Below, one piece after another: positions 1 to 9,326 of a DNA stretch of 64,000 nucleotides. Where the stretch lies: positions 1-64,000 of the forward strand of contig JAHJOO010000066.1 of the NCBI GenBank assembly GCA_018820275.1. The letters run 5' to 3'. Source of the DNA: Alphaproteobacteria bacterium. GTDB lineage: Bacteria; Pseudomonadota; Alphaproteobacteria; Caulobacterales; Caulobacteraceae. The first letter of the stretch is position 1. Every line of letters begins with the position of its first letter. The notes under the pieces were generated by a model. The model saw only the letters and a program-made list of their open reading frames with translations, was not told the origin of the DNA and ran no database searches. Position numbers and translations under genes: made by a program.

Positions 1-74
1 ATCTGCCCGCTCCCGCCCCGGGCGCTCCGGCGCCCGCCCCGACCGCGCCCGCTCCGGCCGCGCCGGCCCAGTGA
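1..74 (+). CDS. C-terminal end of an upstream gene (partial)
   Basis: The last 23 codons of a gene that begins outside the window are readable from base 3 to the TGA at 72-74. They encode a run of alternating Ala and Pro ending in PAAPAQ. The stop overlaps the next start as TGATG, so the gene probably forms an operon with bamB. In many alphaproteobacteria the gene before bamB encodes a small TPR membrane protein (YfgM-like) with a low-complexity tail; that identity is inferred from position only. Confidence 0.6.
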   Translation, partial: LPAPAPGAPAPAPTAPAPAAPAQ

Positions 75-1468
75 TGATCGTCGGAAAGATGCCCATGGAT
101 CGCTTGCTCAAGGCCGGATCGGTCGCCGCCCTCGCCCTCGTCGTCGCGGGGTGCGGCACCATTCAGCGCGTCCTGCCCTTCAATCTGGGGCGCGGCCCCC
201 AGGCCGAGGACGTCGCCAGCGCGGGCGAACGCATCCCCGTGATCGAGTTCGATCAGGCCCTGGTCCCGTCCGCCGCCCTGGCGGGGCGCGACTTCTTCCT
301 GCCCGGCCCGCAGGCGGTCACCGCCTGGCCGAACCCGGGCGGCACGGCCGACAACTCCGTCGAGCACGCCATCGCGGCGCCGGACTTCACCGTCGCCTGG
401 CGCCGGAACGTGGGCGCCGGCGCGGGTCGGACCAGCCAGGTCATGTCGCCGCCGGTCGCCGAGGGCGGCCGCATCTTCGTCATGGACGGGGAATCGACGG
501 TCTCGGCGGTCGACGCCCGCAACGGCGGACAGATCTGGCGCGTCAACCTGCGCCCCCAGGGCGAGCGCGGCGGCTTCGGCGGCGGCGTGGCCGTCTCGGG
601 CGGCAAGGTCTTCGCCTCGTCCGGCTATCGCACCATGACCGCCCTGGACGCCGCGACGGGCGCCGTCGTGTGGCAGTCGTCCGTGGACGTGCCGATCCAC
701 GGCGCGCCGACCGTGTCGGGCGGCCGCGTCTACGTCGTCGACGTGGACAACCAGATCATCGCCTTCGACGTCAACACCGGCCAGCAGGCCTGGTCCTATC
801 GCGGCATCGTCGAGCCGGCGCGGATCATGCTGGCCTCCTCGCCAGCGGTCACGGGCGACACCGTGGTCGCGCCCTTCTCCTCCGGCGAGCTGCTGGCGCT
901 GCGCGCGTCCAACGGCCAGCCGCTGTGGCAGCGCGAACTGTCGCGCACCAGCCGCACCAGCGCCCTGTCGGAGGTGCGCGACATCGCCGGTCGTCCGGTC
1001 ATCTCGCGCGGCTTCGTCTATGCGGTCAGCCACTCCGGCGTGCTGGGCTCGCTGGACGCCCGCTCGGGTCAGCCGCGCTGGCAGCTGCCGATCGGCGGCG
1101 TCCAGGCCCCGCTGCCCGTGGGCGACGTGGTCTACGTCGTCTCGAACGTCGGCCAGCTGACCGTCGTCAACCGTGAGAACGGCCAGGTCTACTGGACGCG
1201 CGACCTGAACGAAGGCCGCGTGCGTCAGGAGGGCGGCTTCCTGGGCTTCTTCGACCGCACCGTGCGGCCGTCGTGGGCCGGGCCGATCCTGGCGTCCAAC
1301 CGGCTGGTGCTGGTCAACTCCGACGGCGAGGCGGTGGCGCTGAACCCGAAGACGGGCGAGGTGCAGGGCACGGTCAACCTCGGCGCGGCGGCCTATGTCG
1401 CGCCGATCGCCTATGACGGCGCCCTGATCGTCGTCACCGACCGGGGCGAGCTCGTCAGCATCCGCTGA
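74..1468 (+). CDS. bamB: Outer membrane assembly lipoprotein BamB
   Basis: BamB is the beta-propeller lipoprotein of the BAM complex, which inserts beta-barrel proteins into the outer membrane. The N-terminus has a lipoprotein signal with lipobox VAGC about 27 residues in. The rest is a series of PQQ-like propeller blades with recurring motifs such as SAVDARNGGQIWR, TALDAATGAVVWQ and VALNPKTGEVQG. I chose the ATG at 74 because it overlaps the upstream stop as TGATG; a GTG at 71 and ATGs at 89 and 95 are alternatives, and 95 would also leave a normal signal peptide. The order bamB-der is conserved in many proteobacteria. Confidence 0.93.
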   Translation: MIVGKMPMDRLLKAGSVAALALVVAGCGTIQRVLPFNLGRGPQAEDVASAGERIPVIEFDQALVPSAALAGRDFFLPGPQAVTAWPNPGGTADNSVEHAIAAPDFTVAWRRNVGAGAGRTSQVMSPPVAEGGRIFVMDGESTVSAVDARNGGQIWRVNLRPQGERGGFGGGVAVSGGKVFASSGYRTMTALDAATGAVVWQSSVDVPIHGAPTVSGGRVYVVDVDNQIIAFDVNTGQQAWSYRGIVEPARIMLASSPAVTGDTVVAPFSSGELLALRASNGQPLWQRELSRTSRTSALSEVRDIAGRPVISRGFVYAVSHSGVLGSLDARSGQPRWQLPIGGVQAPLPVGDVVYVVSNVGQLTVVNRENGQVYWTRDLNEGRVRQEGGFLGFFDRTVRPSWAGPILASNRLVLVNSDGEAVALNPKTGEVQGTVNLGAAAYVAPIAYDGALIVVTDRGELVSIR

Positions 1469-1511
1469 CGACATCTTGCGTTAAGCGTACAAACGGGTCT
1501 GGATCGGCGTC

Positions 1512-3137
1512 ATGGCCATCAAAGTCGCCATCGTCGGTCGCCCCAATGTGGGCAAGTCGACCCTGTTCAACCGGCTGGTGGGCAAGCGGCTGGCGCTGGT
1601 CGACGACCGCCCGGGCGTGACCCGCGACCGGCGCTATGCCCAGGGCAACATCGGCGACATCGACCTGACGCTGATCGACACCGCCGGATACGAGGACGTC
1701 ACCGACGAAAGTCTGGAATCGCGCATGCGCGAACAGACCGAGCTGGCGATCGAGGACGCCGATCTGGTCCTGTTCATGATGGACGCGCGCGAGGGGGTGA
1801 CCTCGCTGGACCGCATCTTCGCCGAGCGCCTGAGGCGGGTGCACAAGCCGATCGTCCTGCTGGCCAACAAGTCCGAGAGCCGCGAGAGCGGCGGCGGCGT
1901 GGGCGAAGCGCACGCCCTGGGCTTTGGCGAGCCGGTCGCCCTGTCGGCCGAGCACGGCGAGGGCATGGCCGACCTGTACGCGGCGGTGCTGGCGGCCTCG
2001 GCCGACATCTTCGTCGAGGAGGAGGAAGAGGCCGACAAGCCGATCCGCATCGCCGTGATCGGCCGGCCGAACGCGGGCAAGTCGACCCTGGTGAACCGCC
2101 TCCTGGGCGAGGACCGCCTGCTGGTCGGGCCGGAAGCGGGCATCACCCGCGACAGCATCTCGGTGGACTGGGAGTGGGAAGGCCGCCCGATCCGCTTCGT
2201 CGACACCGCGGGCATGCGCCGCAAGGCGCGCGTGCAGGAGAAGCTGGAGAAGCTGTCGGTCGCCGACACCATCCGCGCCATCACCTTCGCCGAGGTGGTC
2301 GTGCTGATGATGGACAAGGACCACGCCTTCGACATCCAGGACCTGCAGCTGGCGGATCTGGTCGAGCGCGAGGGACGGGCCCTGATCTACGTCGCCTCCA
2401 AATGGGACCTGGAAGACGAGCCGCAGGCGCGGATGGCCGAACTGAAGCGGCTGGCCGAGGACAAGCTGCCCCAGCTGCGCGGCACGCCCTTCGTGGCCCT
2501 GTCGGCCCATTCCGGGCGCGGCGTCGAGCGCCTGATGCCCGCGGTGATCCAGGCCTATGAGACCTGGTCGGTGAAGGTGAAGACCAAGGATCTGAACACC
2601 TGGCTGGCCATGGCCGTGCAGCGGCACCCGCCGCCGGCCGTGGACGGCAAGCGGATCAAGCCGAAATACGTGGCCCAGACCAAGGCCCGGCCGCCGACCT
2701 TCGTGCTGATGGCCAGCCGCGCCGCGTCCATGCCCGAGCAGTACAAACGCTATCTGATCAACTCGATCCGCGAGAGCTTCGACCTGCACGGCACGCCGAT
2801 CCGGCTGACGGTGAAGTCGTCGGCGGGCGACAATCCCTATGCGCCGGGCGGCGCCAAGTCGGGGCCGGAGCGCTACAAGGGCGACGCCAAGACCGCGCCG
2901 CGCCGCGTGATCAAGAAGGCCGAGAAGGCCGAGATGCTGTCTCACCTGCCCGGCAAGGCGCTGGAGCAGAAGAAGACGCGCACGGCCAAGCCGCGCATCA
3001 TCAGCGGCGTGAAGGCCAGCTCGTCCAAGAAGGCGGGCTCGTCGGTCGCGGTCCAGAAGGGCGCGCGCGGCGGAGCCCGACAGGTCTCGCGCTCGGGCCG
3101 GATCCGCACCGGCCAGAAGCACGCGCCGAAGAAATAG
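1512..3137 (+). CDS. der: Ribosome biogenesis GTPase Der (EngA)
   Basis: Der is a tandem GTPase that acts in assembly of the 50S ribosomal subunit. Two complete G domains are visible: the first begins with GRPNVGKST near residue 8, the second with GRPNAGKST near residue 184, each followed by switch and DTAG motifs. A KH-like domain follows to about residue 440. The last 100 or so residues are an unusually basic Lys/Arg/Ser-rich tail, longer than in E. coli Der (about 490 aa). The gene lies 43 bases after bamB. Confidence 0.95.
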   Translation: MAIKVAIVGRPNVGKSTLFNRLVGKRLALVDDRPGVTRDRRYAQGNIGDIDLTLIDTAGYEDVTDESLESRMREQTELAIEDADLVLFMMDAREGVTSLDRIFAERLRRVHKPIVLLANKSESRESGGGVGEAHALGFGEPVALSAEHGEGMADLYAAVLAASADIFVEEEEEADKPIRIAVIGRPNAGKSTLVNRLLGEDRLLVGPEAGITRDSISVDWEWEGRPIRFVDTAGMRRKARVQEKLEKLSVADTIRAITFAEVVVLMMDKDHAFDIQDLQLADLVEREGRALIYVASKWDLEDEPQARMAELKRLAEDKLPQLRGTPFVALSAHSGRGVERLMPAVIQAYETWSVKVKTKDLNTWLAMAVQRHPPPAVDGKRIKPKYVAQTKARPPTFVLMASRAASMPEQYKRYLINSIRESFDLHGTPIRLTVKSSAGDNPYAPGGAKSGPERYKGDAKTAPRRVIKKAEKAEMLSHLPGKALEQKKTRTAKPRIISGVKASSSKKAGSSVAVQKGARGGARQVSRSGRIRTGQKHAPKK

Positions 3138-3154
3138 GGCTCAGGCGGCCGCCG

Positions 3155-3910
3155 CTAGACCAACGCCGCCGTCGTCGGCCCGTCGCGCCAGTCCTTGAAG
3201 CTCAGCGTCAGCGGCGGCTCGCGGGTCGGATCGGCCAGTTCCACGATCAGGGGCGCGATCTCGGACGGGTGGGGCAGGGTCTCCGGATCCTCGCCGGGAA
3301 AGGCCTGGGCCCGCATCTGGGTGCGCATGCCGCCCGGGTTCAGCACGCAGATGCGGATGGGCATGGTCTCGGTCTCGTTGGCCCAGCACTTCATCAGCAC
3401 CTCCGCGCCCGCCTTGGTCGCGGCATAGGCGCCCCAGAAGGCCCGCGGGGCGGTGGCGACCGAGGTCGTCAGGTGGATCACCCGGGCCGCGTCCGACAGC
3501 TTCAGGAGGGGCTCCAGCGAGCGGATCAGGCGATAGACGGCGGTGAAGTTGGTCTTCTCGATCTTGGCGAACTGGCGCGGGTCGGCGTGGCTGACCGGGG
3601 CCAGACCCTCGGCCCCGAGCGTGGCGGCGGCGTTGACCCAGACGTCCAGACGGCCGAACCGCTCGAACAGGGCCCCGCCCAGCCGGTCGATGGCCCCGCC
3701 GTCCACCAGGTCGAACGGGATCAGGGTGGCGTGCTTTCCGGTCGCGGCGAAGATGGCGTCGTCCAGCTCCTCCAGCCCGCCCTGGGTGCGGGCGGCCGCG
3801 ACGACGTGGGCACCGGCCTGCGCCAAGGCGAGGGCGGCCTCATGGCCGATGCCGCGCGAGGCCCCGACGACGAGGGCGATGCGGTCTTTCAGGGGCTGGT
3901 CGGAAGTCAT
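3155..3910 (-). CDS. SDR family NAD(P)-dependent oxidoreductase
   Basis: This is a classical short-chain dehydrogenase of 251 aa. The Rossmann motif is VVGASRGIG near residue 14, the NAA motif is VNAAAT, and the active site shows Ser in LTTSVA and Tyr/Lys in AYAATKAG. The substrate cannot be told from sequence. It is the last gene of the radA-cvpA-purF block on this strand, 37 bases after the VOC gene, and an SDR in this place is common in Caulobacterales. Confidence 0.88.
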   Translation of the reverse strand: MTSDQPLKDRIALVVGASRGIGHEAALALAQAGAHVVAAARTQGGLEELDDAIFAATGKHATLIPFDLVDGGAIDRLGGALFERFGRLDVWVNAAATLGAEGLAPVSHADPRQFAKIEKTNFTAVYRLIRSLEPLLKLSDAARVIHLTTSVATAPRAFWGAYAATKAGAEVLMKCWANETETMPIRICVLNPGGMRTQMRAQAFPGEDPETLPHPSEIAPLIVELADPTREPPLTLSFKDWRDGPTTAALV

Positions 3911-3947
3911 GCGGGCTGATAGCCGCCCGGCGCGCGGATCGCCAGTC

Positions 3948-4289
3948 TCAGAGGCCCGGTCCGGGCTGCCACAGACTGAAGCTGACGCCCTGGTCGTCGA
4001 CGATGGAGACGGACAGGCCGGTGGCGCTTTCCGACGGAACCTCGGACTTGCCGCCCAGATCGACGGCCCGCTTCGTCAGCGTCTCGATGTCCGTGACGCG
4101 GAAATACAGGTGGGTGTAGACCTTGCACTGCCCCTTGCGCAGACCGAACGGCGGGTCGCTGTCGGCGACGTGGGCATAGGTGGCGTGGGAGGAGTCCGCC
4201 TCGAAGGTCCAGCCGAACAGGCCGCCGTAAAAGGCCCGGGCCTTGTCGAGGTCGGGCGTGTCGAGCGTGAAATAGCCGAGCTGGATCAT
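3948..4289 (-). CDS. VOC (glyoxalase/bleomycin resistance) family protein
   Basis: This is a 113-aa single VOC module. It opens with LGYFTLDTPDLDKARAFYGG, the usual first beta-alpha unit, and ends with a second unit in which VSIVDDQGVSFSLWQPG is recognisable in pieces. VOC proteins bind metal and act as dioxygenases, lyases, isomerases or drug binders; the substrate here is unknown. I chose the ATG at 4289, five bases past the purF stop; an open frame continues upstream but only as the shadow of purF. Confidence 0.8.
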   Translation of the reverse strand: MIQLGYFTLDTPDLDKARAFYGGLFGWTFEADSSHATYAHVADSDPPFGLRKGQCKVYTHLYFRVTDIETLTKRAVDLGGKSEVPSESATGLSVSIVDDQGVSFSLWQPGPGL

Positions 4290-4294
4290 GCCGG

Positions 4295-5800
4295 TTAAGC
4301 GCTGACCAGCAGGGAAAGTTGCCGCCCCGAGTCCTCGCGGCCGCCTTCCTCGATCTCCCGGTCCAGCAGGCGGGTCGGATACTCGCCCGTGAAGTAGTGG
4401 TCCGTGAACTGCGGGTTCGCCGGGTCGCGCGGCCCGGCCTCCATGGCCGCGTACAGGCCATCGACCGAGAGGAAGCCCAGCGAGTCGACCTCCAGGTACC
4501 GGCACATCTCCCCCAGACCCATGCGGGCAGCGATCAGCTGGTCCCGCTCGGGCATGTCGATGCCGTAGAAGTCGGGCCACAGGATCGGCGGCGAGGCCGA
4601 GCGCAGGTGGACCTCGGTGGCGCCCGCGGCGCGGACGGCGCGGACCAGTTTCACCGAGGTGGTGCCGCGCACGATGGAGTCGTCGATCAGGACGACGCGC
4701 TTGCCCTCCAGCACCGCGCGGTTGGGGCTGTGCTTCATGCGCACGCCCCTCTGCCGGGCGCCCTGGCTGGGCTGGATGAAGGTGCGGCCCAGATAGTGGC
4801 TGCGAATGATGCCCATCTCGTAGGGGATGCCGCTCTCGCGGGCATAGCCCAGCGCGGCCGGGACGCCCGAGTCGGGGACCGGGACCACCACGTCCGCCTC
4901 GACCGCGTGCTCGCGGGCCAGCCCTGCGCCCATGCGCTTGCGCACGTCATAGACCGAGCGGCCGTTCACGAGGCTGTCGGGGCGGGCGAAGTAGACGTAT
5001 TCGAACAGGCAGGGGCGCGCCGGGCGGGGCGGGAAGGGCTTGAGCGAGCGCAGCCCCTCGTGGTCGATGACGATGACCTCGCCGTTCTCGACGTCGCGCT
5101 CGAAGGTCGCGCCGATGGCGTCCAGCGCGCAGGTCTCGGAAGCCAGCACCCAGCTGTCGCCCAGCTTGCCCAGCACCAGCGGCCGGATGCCCAGCGGATC
5201 GCGGGCGCCGATCATCTTGGTGCGGGTCAGGCAGACCAGGGCGTAGCCGCCCTCGATCCGCGACACGGCATCGATGAAGCGGTCGACGATCTTGGCCTTC
5301 CGGCTGCGGGCGATGAGGTGGAGGATGACCTCGGAGTCCGAGGTCGACTGGAAGATGGCGCCTTCGCCGACCAGCTGGCGGTGCAGGAAGTGAAAATTGG
5401 TCAGATTGCCGTTGTGGGCGATGGCGATGCCGCCCTGGTCCAGATCGGCGAACATCGGCTGGATGTTGCGCAGGAAGCTGCCGCCGGCGGTGGAATAGCG
5501 GGTATGGCCCACCGCGGCCGAGCCGGGCAGGCGCTCGGCCAGATTGGCTCCGCCGAAGGCGTCGCCGACCAGCCCCATGTGTCGTTCGGTGTGGAAGCGC
5601 TGGTCCGCCACGCTGGCGATGCCGCAGGCCTCCTGGCCGCGGTGCTGCAGGGCGTGCAGGCCCAGGGCGACGACGGACGAGGCCTCGTCCCGGTCGGCAC
5701 CCCAGACGCCGCAGACACCGCACTCCAGACGCGGCCGATCGTCGTCGGGATCACGCCAATGGGGCCGGTGGACGACGGGATCGGCGATCGCATGCGACAT
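4295..5800 (-). CDS. purF: Amidophosphoribosyltransferase
   Basis: PurF makes 5-phosphoribosylamine from PRPP and glutamine, the first step of purine synthesis. A 26-residue propeptide precedes Cys27 in ECGVCGVWG, the expected N-terminal nucleophile after processing; the class II glutaminase motif ALQHRGQEACG follows. The phosphoribosyltransferase half carries FEYVYFARPDS and the PRPP loop VVLIDDSIVRGTTS. Length 501 aa fits the propeptide-bearing type. It lies 26 bases after cvpA, the linkage from which cvpA-purF operons are known. Confidence 0.96.
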   Translation of the reverse strand: MSHAIADPVVHRPHWRDPDDDRPRLECGVCGVWGADRDEASSVVALGLHALQHRGQEACGIASVADQRFHTERHMGLVGDAFGGANLAERLPGSAAVGHTRYSTAGGSFLRNIQPMFADLDQGGIAIAHNGNLTNFHFLHRQLVGEGAIFQSTSDSEVILHLIARSRKAKIVDRFIDAVSRIEGGYALVCLTRTKMIGARDPLGIRPLVLGKLGDSWVLASETCALDAIGATFERDVENGEVIVIDHEGLRSLKPFPPRPARPCLFEYVYFARPDSLVNGRSVYDVRKRMGAGLAREHAVEADVVVPVPDSGVPAALGYARESGIPYEMGIIRSHYLGRTFIQPSQGARQRGVRMKHSPNRAVLEGKRVVLIDDSIVRGTTSVKLVRAVRAAGATEVHLRSASPPILWPDFYGIDMPERDQLIAARMGLGEMCRYLEVDSLGFLSVDGLYAAMEAGPRDPANPQFTDHYFTGEYPTRLLDREIEEGGREDSGRQLSLLVSA

Positions 5801-5826
5801 CGTCGGGGCTCCGATGGCGGCGGAAA

Positions 5827-6420
5827 CTACTCGGGGGACGGCGGCGAAGTATTGCGGGAATCTGTCTTCGGCAAGGCGTCGGGGTCTGAAAATCCTTGGC
5901 GCACGGACGAATTGACCACCGGCGTGACCGCGTCCAGCCCGGCGCCGATGCCGGGCAGGACGATCTGGATGGTGCGCGCGGCGCCCGCGCTGAGCGGCCA
6001 GGTGGCGGCCTTGCCCAGCCAGCCGGGCGTGCGCTCGCCGGGCATGGCGGCGACGATCACCAGATGCACCGCGCCGACGAGCACGAGGCCGCGCGCCGCA
6101 CCGACCAGTACGCCCAGCGCGCGGTCGATCCCGCCGAGGTGCGGGTGGGCTTGGGCGCGCTTCGACAGGGCCGAGCCGAAGATGCGGATGCCGAAATAGA
6201 CGATCAGGAAGCCCATCAGGGCGGCGAAGATGACGCCGGCCCAGTCCGGGTCGACCAGACCGCGGCCGATCGGGGCCGTCAGCGGCAGGGCAATCAGGGT
6301 GAGGAAGGCCGCGAGGACGAAGCTGAGCAGGGTGATCAGCTCGCGCGTCGCGCCGCGCACGCCGCCGGCGGCCGCCGAGGCGATGAGCACGATCAGGACG
6401 AAGACGTCGTATCCGGTCAC
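5827..6420 (-). CDS. cvpA: CvpA family inner membrane protein
   Basis: This 197-aa protein has four predicted membrane helices in its first 130 residues, with the family pattern GGVRGATRELITLLSF after the first helix. CvpA was named for colicin V production and is linked to envelope stress and biofilm traits; its molecular role is unresolved. The C-terminal 60 residues look disordered. The start is GTG. It sits between radA and purF, as in E. coli, where cvpA is also beside purF. Confidence 0.9.
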   Translation of the reverse strand: MTGYDVFVLIVLIASAAAGGVRGATRELITLLSFVLAAFLTLIALPLTAPIGRGLVDPDWAGVIFAALMGFLIVYFGIRIFGSALSKRAQAHPHLGGIDRALGVLVGAARGLVLVGAVHLVIVAAMPGERTPGWLGKAATWPLSAGAARTIQIVLPGIGAGLDAVTPVVNSSVRQGFSDPDALPKTDSRNTSPPSPE

Positions 6421-6448
6421 GCGGCGCTCCGCCCTGTTCCCACGGTTC

Positions 6449-7816
6449 TCAATAGCGTCTCTGGGAGATTCGTTCGACCGCCTCGGCGAGACGCGAGACC
6501 GAGAGACAGTCCATGGCGCCGCCCGCCCCCTGGGGCAATGGGGCGCAGAGCGCCTGGTCGAAGCCCAGCTTGGCCGCCTCGCGCAGGCGGGCCTCGGCCC
6601 GGCCGACGGCGCGGACCTCGCCCGACAGGCCGATCTCGCCGAAGACGACGCAGCCTTGCGGCAGGGGCTGGTCCACGGCGGAAGAGATCAGGGCGGCCGC
6701 GGCGGCCAGATCGGCGGCCGGCTCGTTGATGCGCAGGCCCCCGGCGACGTTCAGATAGACGTCCTTGTCGCCCAGACCCAGACCGCAGCGCGCCTCGAGC
6801 ACCGCCAGCACCATGGCCAGACGACCCGAGTCCCAGCCCACGACGGCCCGCCGGGGGGTGCCGTAGGCGCTGGGGGCGACCAGGGCCTGGATCTCGACCA
6901 GCACCGGCCTCGAGCCCTCGATGCCGGCGAACACCGCGGCGCCGGGCGCGCGGTCCTTGCCCTCGCCCAGGAACAGGGCCGACGGGTTGGACACCTGCCG
7001 CAGGCCCGCGTCGCCCATCTCGAAGACGCCGATCTCGTCGGTGGCGCCGAAGCGGTTCTTGCCGGCGCGCAGGATGCGGAACGGATAGCCGCGCTCGCCC
7101 TCGAAGCTGAGCACGGCGTCGACCATGTGTTCGACGACCCGGGGGCCGGCGACCTGACCGTCCTTGGTGACGTGGCCGACGAGGATCACCGCCGGGCCGC
7201 CGGACTTGGCCATGCGCACCATCTCGCTGGCGCAGGCGCGGACCTGCGTCACCGAGCCGGGGCCCGCTTCGTGCACGTCGGACCAGAGGGTCTGGATGGA
7301 ATCAACGATGACCACGTCGAAGCGCTCGCGCTTCAGCGTGCCGAGGATCTCGCGCAGGGCGGTGGCCGAGGCCAGTTCGACGGGGGCCTTCTCCAACCCC
7401 ATGCGCCGGGCGCGGCTGCGGATCTGCTCCACGGCCTCCTCGCCCGAGATGTAGGCGACGCGGCGGCCCGACAGGGCGGCGCGGGCGGCGACCTCGAGCA
7501 GCAGGGTCGACTTGCCGACGCCCGGATCGCCGCTGAGCAGCAGGGCCGAGCCGGGCACGACCCCGCCGCCGCAGACCCGGTCGAACTCGGCCACGCCGGT
7601 CAGGATGCGGGGCGGCTCGGGGTTCTCGGACTCGAGGCTTTCGAACTGCACCCCGCGGCTGCGGCTGGTCGCGGCCGGCTTCAGCGCGCCCGGCGGCGCG
7701 GACTGGCGCTCCTCGACGATGGTGTTCCACTGGCCGCAGGCGCCGCACTGGCCGGACCACTTGCCGTGGACCGCGCCGCACGACTGACAAACGTAGATTG
7801 CGGAGTCCTTGGCCAT
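6449..7816 (-). CDS. radA: DNA repair protein RadA
   Basis: RadA is a RecA-like branch-migration helicase that processes recombination intermediates. At the N-terminus there is a four-cysteine zinc finger, CQSCG then CGACG. The ATPase core shows Walker A GDPGVGKST, the RadA-specific KNRFG motif, and a C-terminal Lon-protease-like domain with VAGGLRINEPAADLA. At 455 aa the length is normal. The gene is between alr and cvpA in a conserved block. Confidence 0.96.
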   Translation of the reverse strand: MAKDSAIYVCQSCGAVHGKWSGQCGACGQWNTIVEERQSAPPGALKPAATSRSRGVQFESLESENPEPPRILTGVAEFDRVCGGGVVPGSALLLSGDPGVGKSTLLLEVAARAALSGRRVAYISGEEAVEQIRSRARRMGLEKAPVELASATALREILGTLKRERFDVVIVDSIQTLWSDVHEAGPGSVTQVRACASEMVRMAKSGGPAVILVGHVTKDGQVAGPRVVEHMVDAVLSFEGERGYPFRILRAGKNRFGATDEIGVFEMGDAGLRQVSNPSALFLGEGKDRAPGAAVFAGIEGSRPVLVEIQALVAPSAYGTPRRAVVGWDSGRLAMVLAVLEARCGLGLGDKDVYLNVAGGLRINEPAADLAAAAALISSAVDQPLPQGCVVFGEIGLSGEVRAVGRAEARLREAAKLGFDQALCAPLPQGAGGAMDCLSVSRLAEAVERISQRRY

Positions 7817-7895
7817 GTGATCGGCTTACAGGAGTCGACGGCGGCGGGGCAGGGGGCTGCGTCGGGGGTGCGACCGGGTTTGTCGTGGGGCGCTC

Positions 7896-8273
7896 GTGGC
7901 CGTCAGGGACTTCTACATTCTGTTCGGCGTCACCTGGGTGACGGCTTTCGTCTACGGCGGGAGCATGGCTCTGGCGGGCTTCCGGATCCGCAGTCTCAAG
8001 GCGTCGGGGCGGCTGCCGCAGGACATCCCGTCGGCCGCCGACGGACCGCTGGAGGGGCTGCGGGCCGTCAAATGGATGCTCACCGGGCGCTACGGCGAAG
8101 TTCAGGACGGCATGGTCCGAACGCTGGCCCTCGTCGCCCGACTGACCTTCGGACCCGCGCTGCTGCTGGTGCTTGCGGTCTTCTGGATCACCCTCACCGA
8201 TCCTCCGGGGGACCTCGGCGGCGAGGCACCGCCGGTCACCCTCGACGTGCCCGGTGCTCAGGCACCGCGATAG
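7896..8273 (+). CDS. Small membrane protein of unknown function
   Basis: I do not recognise this 125-aa protein. Two hydrophobic segments, about residues 6-28 and 83-101, suggest two membrane helices with a basic loop between. The start is GTG, without a clear ribosome binding site. The gene runs against its neighbours: it fits in the space between alr and radA, both on the other strand, and its last 16 bases overlap the 3' end of alr. Codon positions and hydrophobicity look real, but it could be a chance frame. Confidence 0.55.
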   Translation: MAVRDFYILFGVTWVTAFVYGGSMALAGFRIRSLKASGRLPQDIPSAADGPLEGLRAVKWMLTGRYGEVQDGMVRTLALVARLTFGPALLLVLAVFWITLTDPPGDLGGEAPPVTLDVPGAQAPR

Positions 8274-9295
8274 CGACGCGGAACCCGGGTCCCGACGGAG
8301 GTCAGGAGCTCCCAGGCCACCGTGCCGGCGGCCGCGGCCGCGTCGTCCAGAAGGCGGTGGGCGCCGAACAGCTCGACCTCGTCGCCAATCCTGACGTCGA
8401 CGCCCGTCACGTCCACGGCCAGCACGTCCATGGAGACGCGGCCGACGATGGGCCGAAGGGTTCCGGCGACGACCGCCCGGCCCCCGGGGCTGTTGGACCG
8501 CAGCACGCCGTCCGCGTAGCCGGCCGCGACGGTGGCGATCCGGGCGGGGGCATCGGCCACGAAGCCGCGCGAATAGCCGACGCTTTCGCCGGCCCGGACC
8601 TCGCGCACCTGGAGCACGTCGGCGCTGAAGGTGGCCACGGGGCGGATGCGGGCGTCGGGTCGGCCCTCGGGGCCGCCGCCGTACAGGCAGATGCCCGGCC
8701 GCACGGCGTCGAAGCCGTAGTCGGGCCCCAGGAAGCATCCCCCGGAGTTGGCGAAGGAGCGCAGGACCCCCGGGTATCGAGCGGTGATCGCGGCGAAGGC
8801 CTCGCGCTGGAGGCGGTTCATCGCGTGGTCCGGATCGTCGGCGCAGGCGAGGTGGCTGAGAACGAGGTCCAGTCCGTCGAACGGTCCGGGCGCGTCTTCC
8901 GGGCGGAAGCCGAGTCGGTTCATGCCGGTGTCGATCTGCAGGCCGCAGGGCCCGCCTCCGGCCGCGCGCCACTCGGCGGCCTGTTCGGGGGCGTTCAGGA
9001 CCGGCTTCAGCCCGGCCGCGACGAGGCGCGCGGCCCGCCCGGGCGCGCAGCCGTCGAGGACATAGACGTCGGGGGCGGTGCCGAGCACGGCGCGCAGGGC
9101 CTCCCCCTCGGACGCCCGGGCCACGAAGAAGGTCCGCGCGCCCTCGTCCATCAGCCGCCGGGCGACCTCGATGGCGCCAAGGCCGTAGGCGTCGGCCTTG
9201 ACCACCGGGTGCACGGGCGCGCCCGAGACGGCTTCCAGCGTGCGGTAGTTGGCGGCGAGGGCGTCGAGGTCGACGGTCAGGCGGGCAAGGCTCAT
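8258..9295 (-). CDS. alr: Alanine racemase
   Basis: Alr interconverts L- and D-alanine for peptidoglycan. The PLP lysine is Lys33 in VKADAYGLG. The second catalytic base is the Tyr in SVGYSRGF, and the carboxylate-binding motif VSMDVLAVDV is present. At 345 aa it is slightly shorter than E. coli Alr (359). It lies between dnaB and radA, the same order as in other Caulobacterales. Confidence 0.94.
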   Translation of the reverse strand: MSLARLTVDLDALAANYRTLEAVSGAPVHPVVKADAYGLGAIEVARRLMDEGARTFFVARASEGEALRAVLGTAPDVYVLDGCAPGRAARLVAAGLKPVLNAPEQAAEWRAAGGGPCGLQIDTGMNRLGFRPEDAPGPFDGLDLVLSHLACADDPDHAMNRLQREAFAAITARYPGVLRSFANSGGCFLGPDYGFDAVRPGICLYGGGPEGRPDARIRPVATFSADVLQVREVRAGESVGYSRGFVADAPARIATVAAGYADGVLRSNSPGGRAVVAGTLRPIVGRVSMDVLAVDVTGVDVRIGDEVELFGAHRLLDDAAAAAGTVAWELLTSVGTRVPRRYRGA

Positions 9296-9326
9296 GACCC
9301 CTTATGCCGCAACTGCGAAGGCGTCG

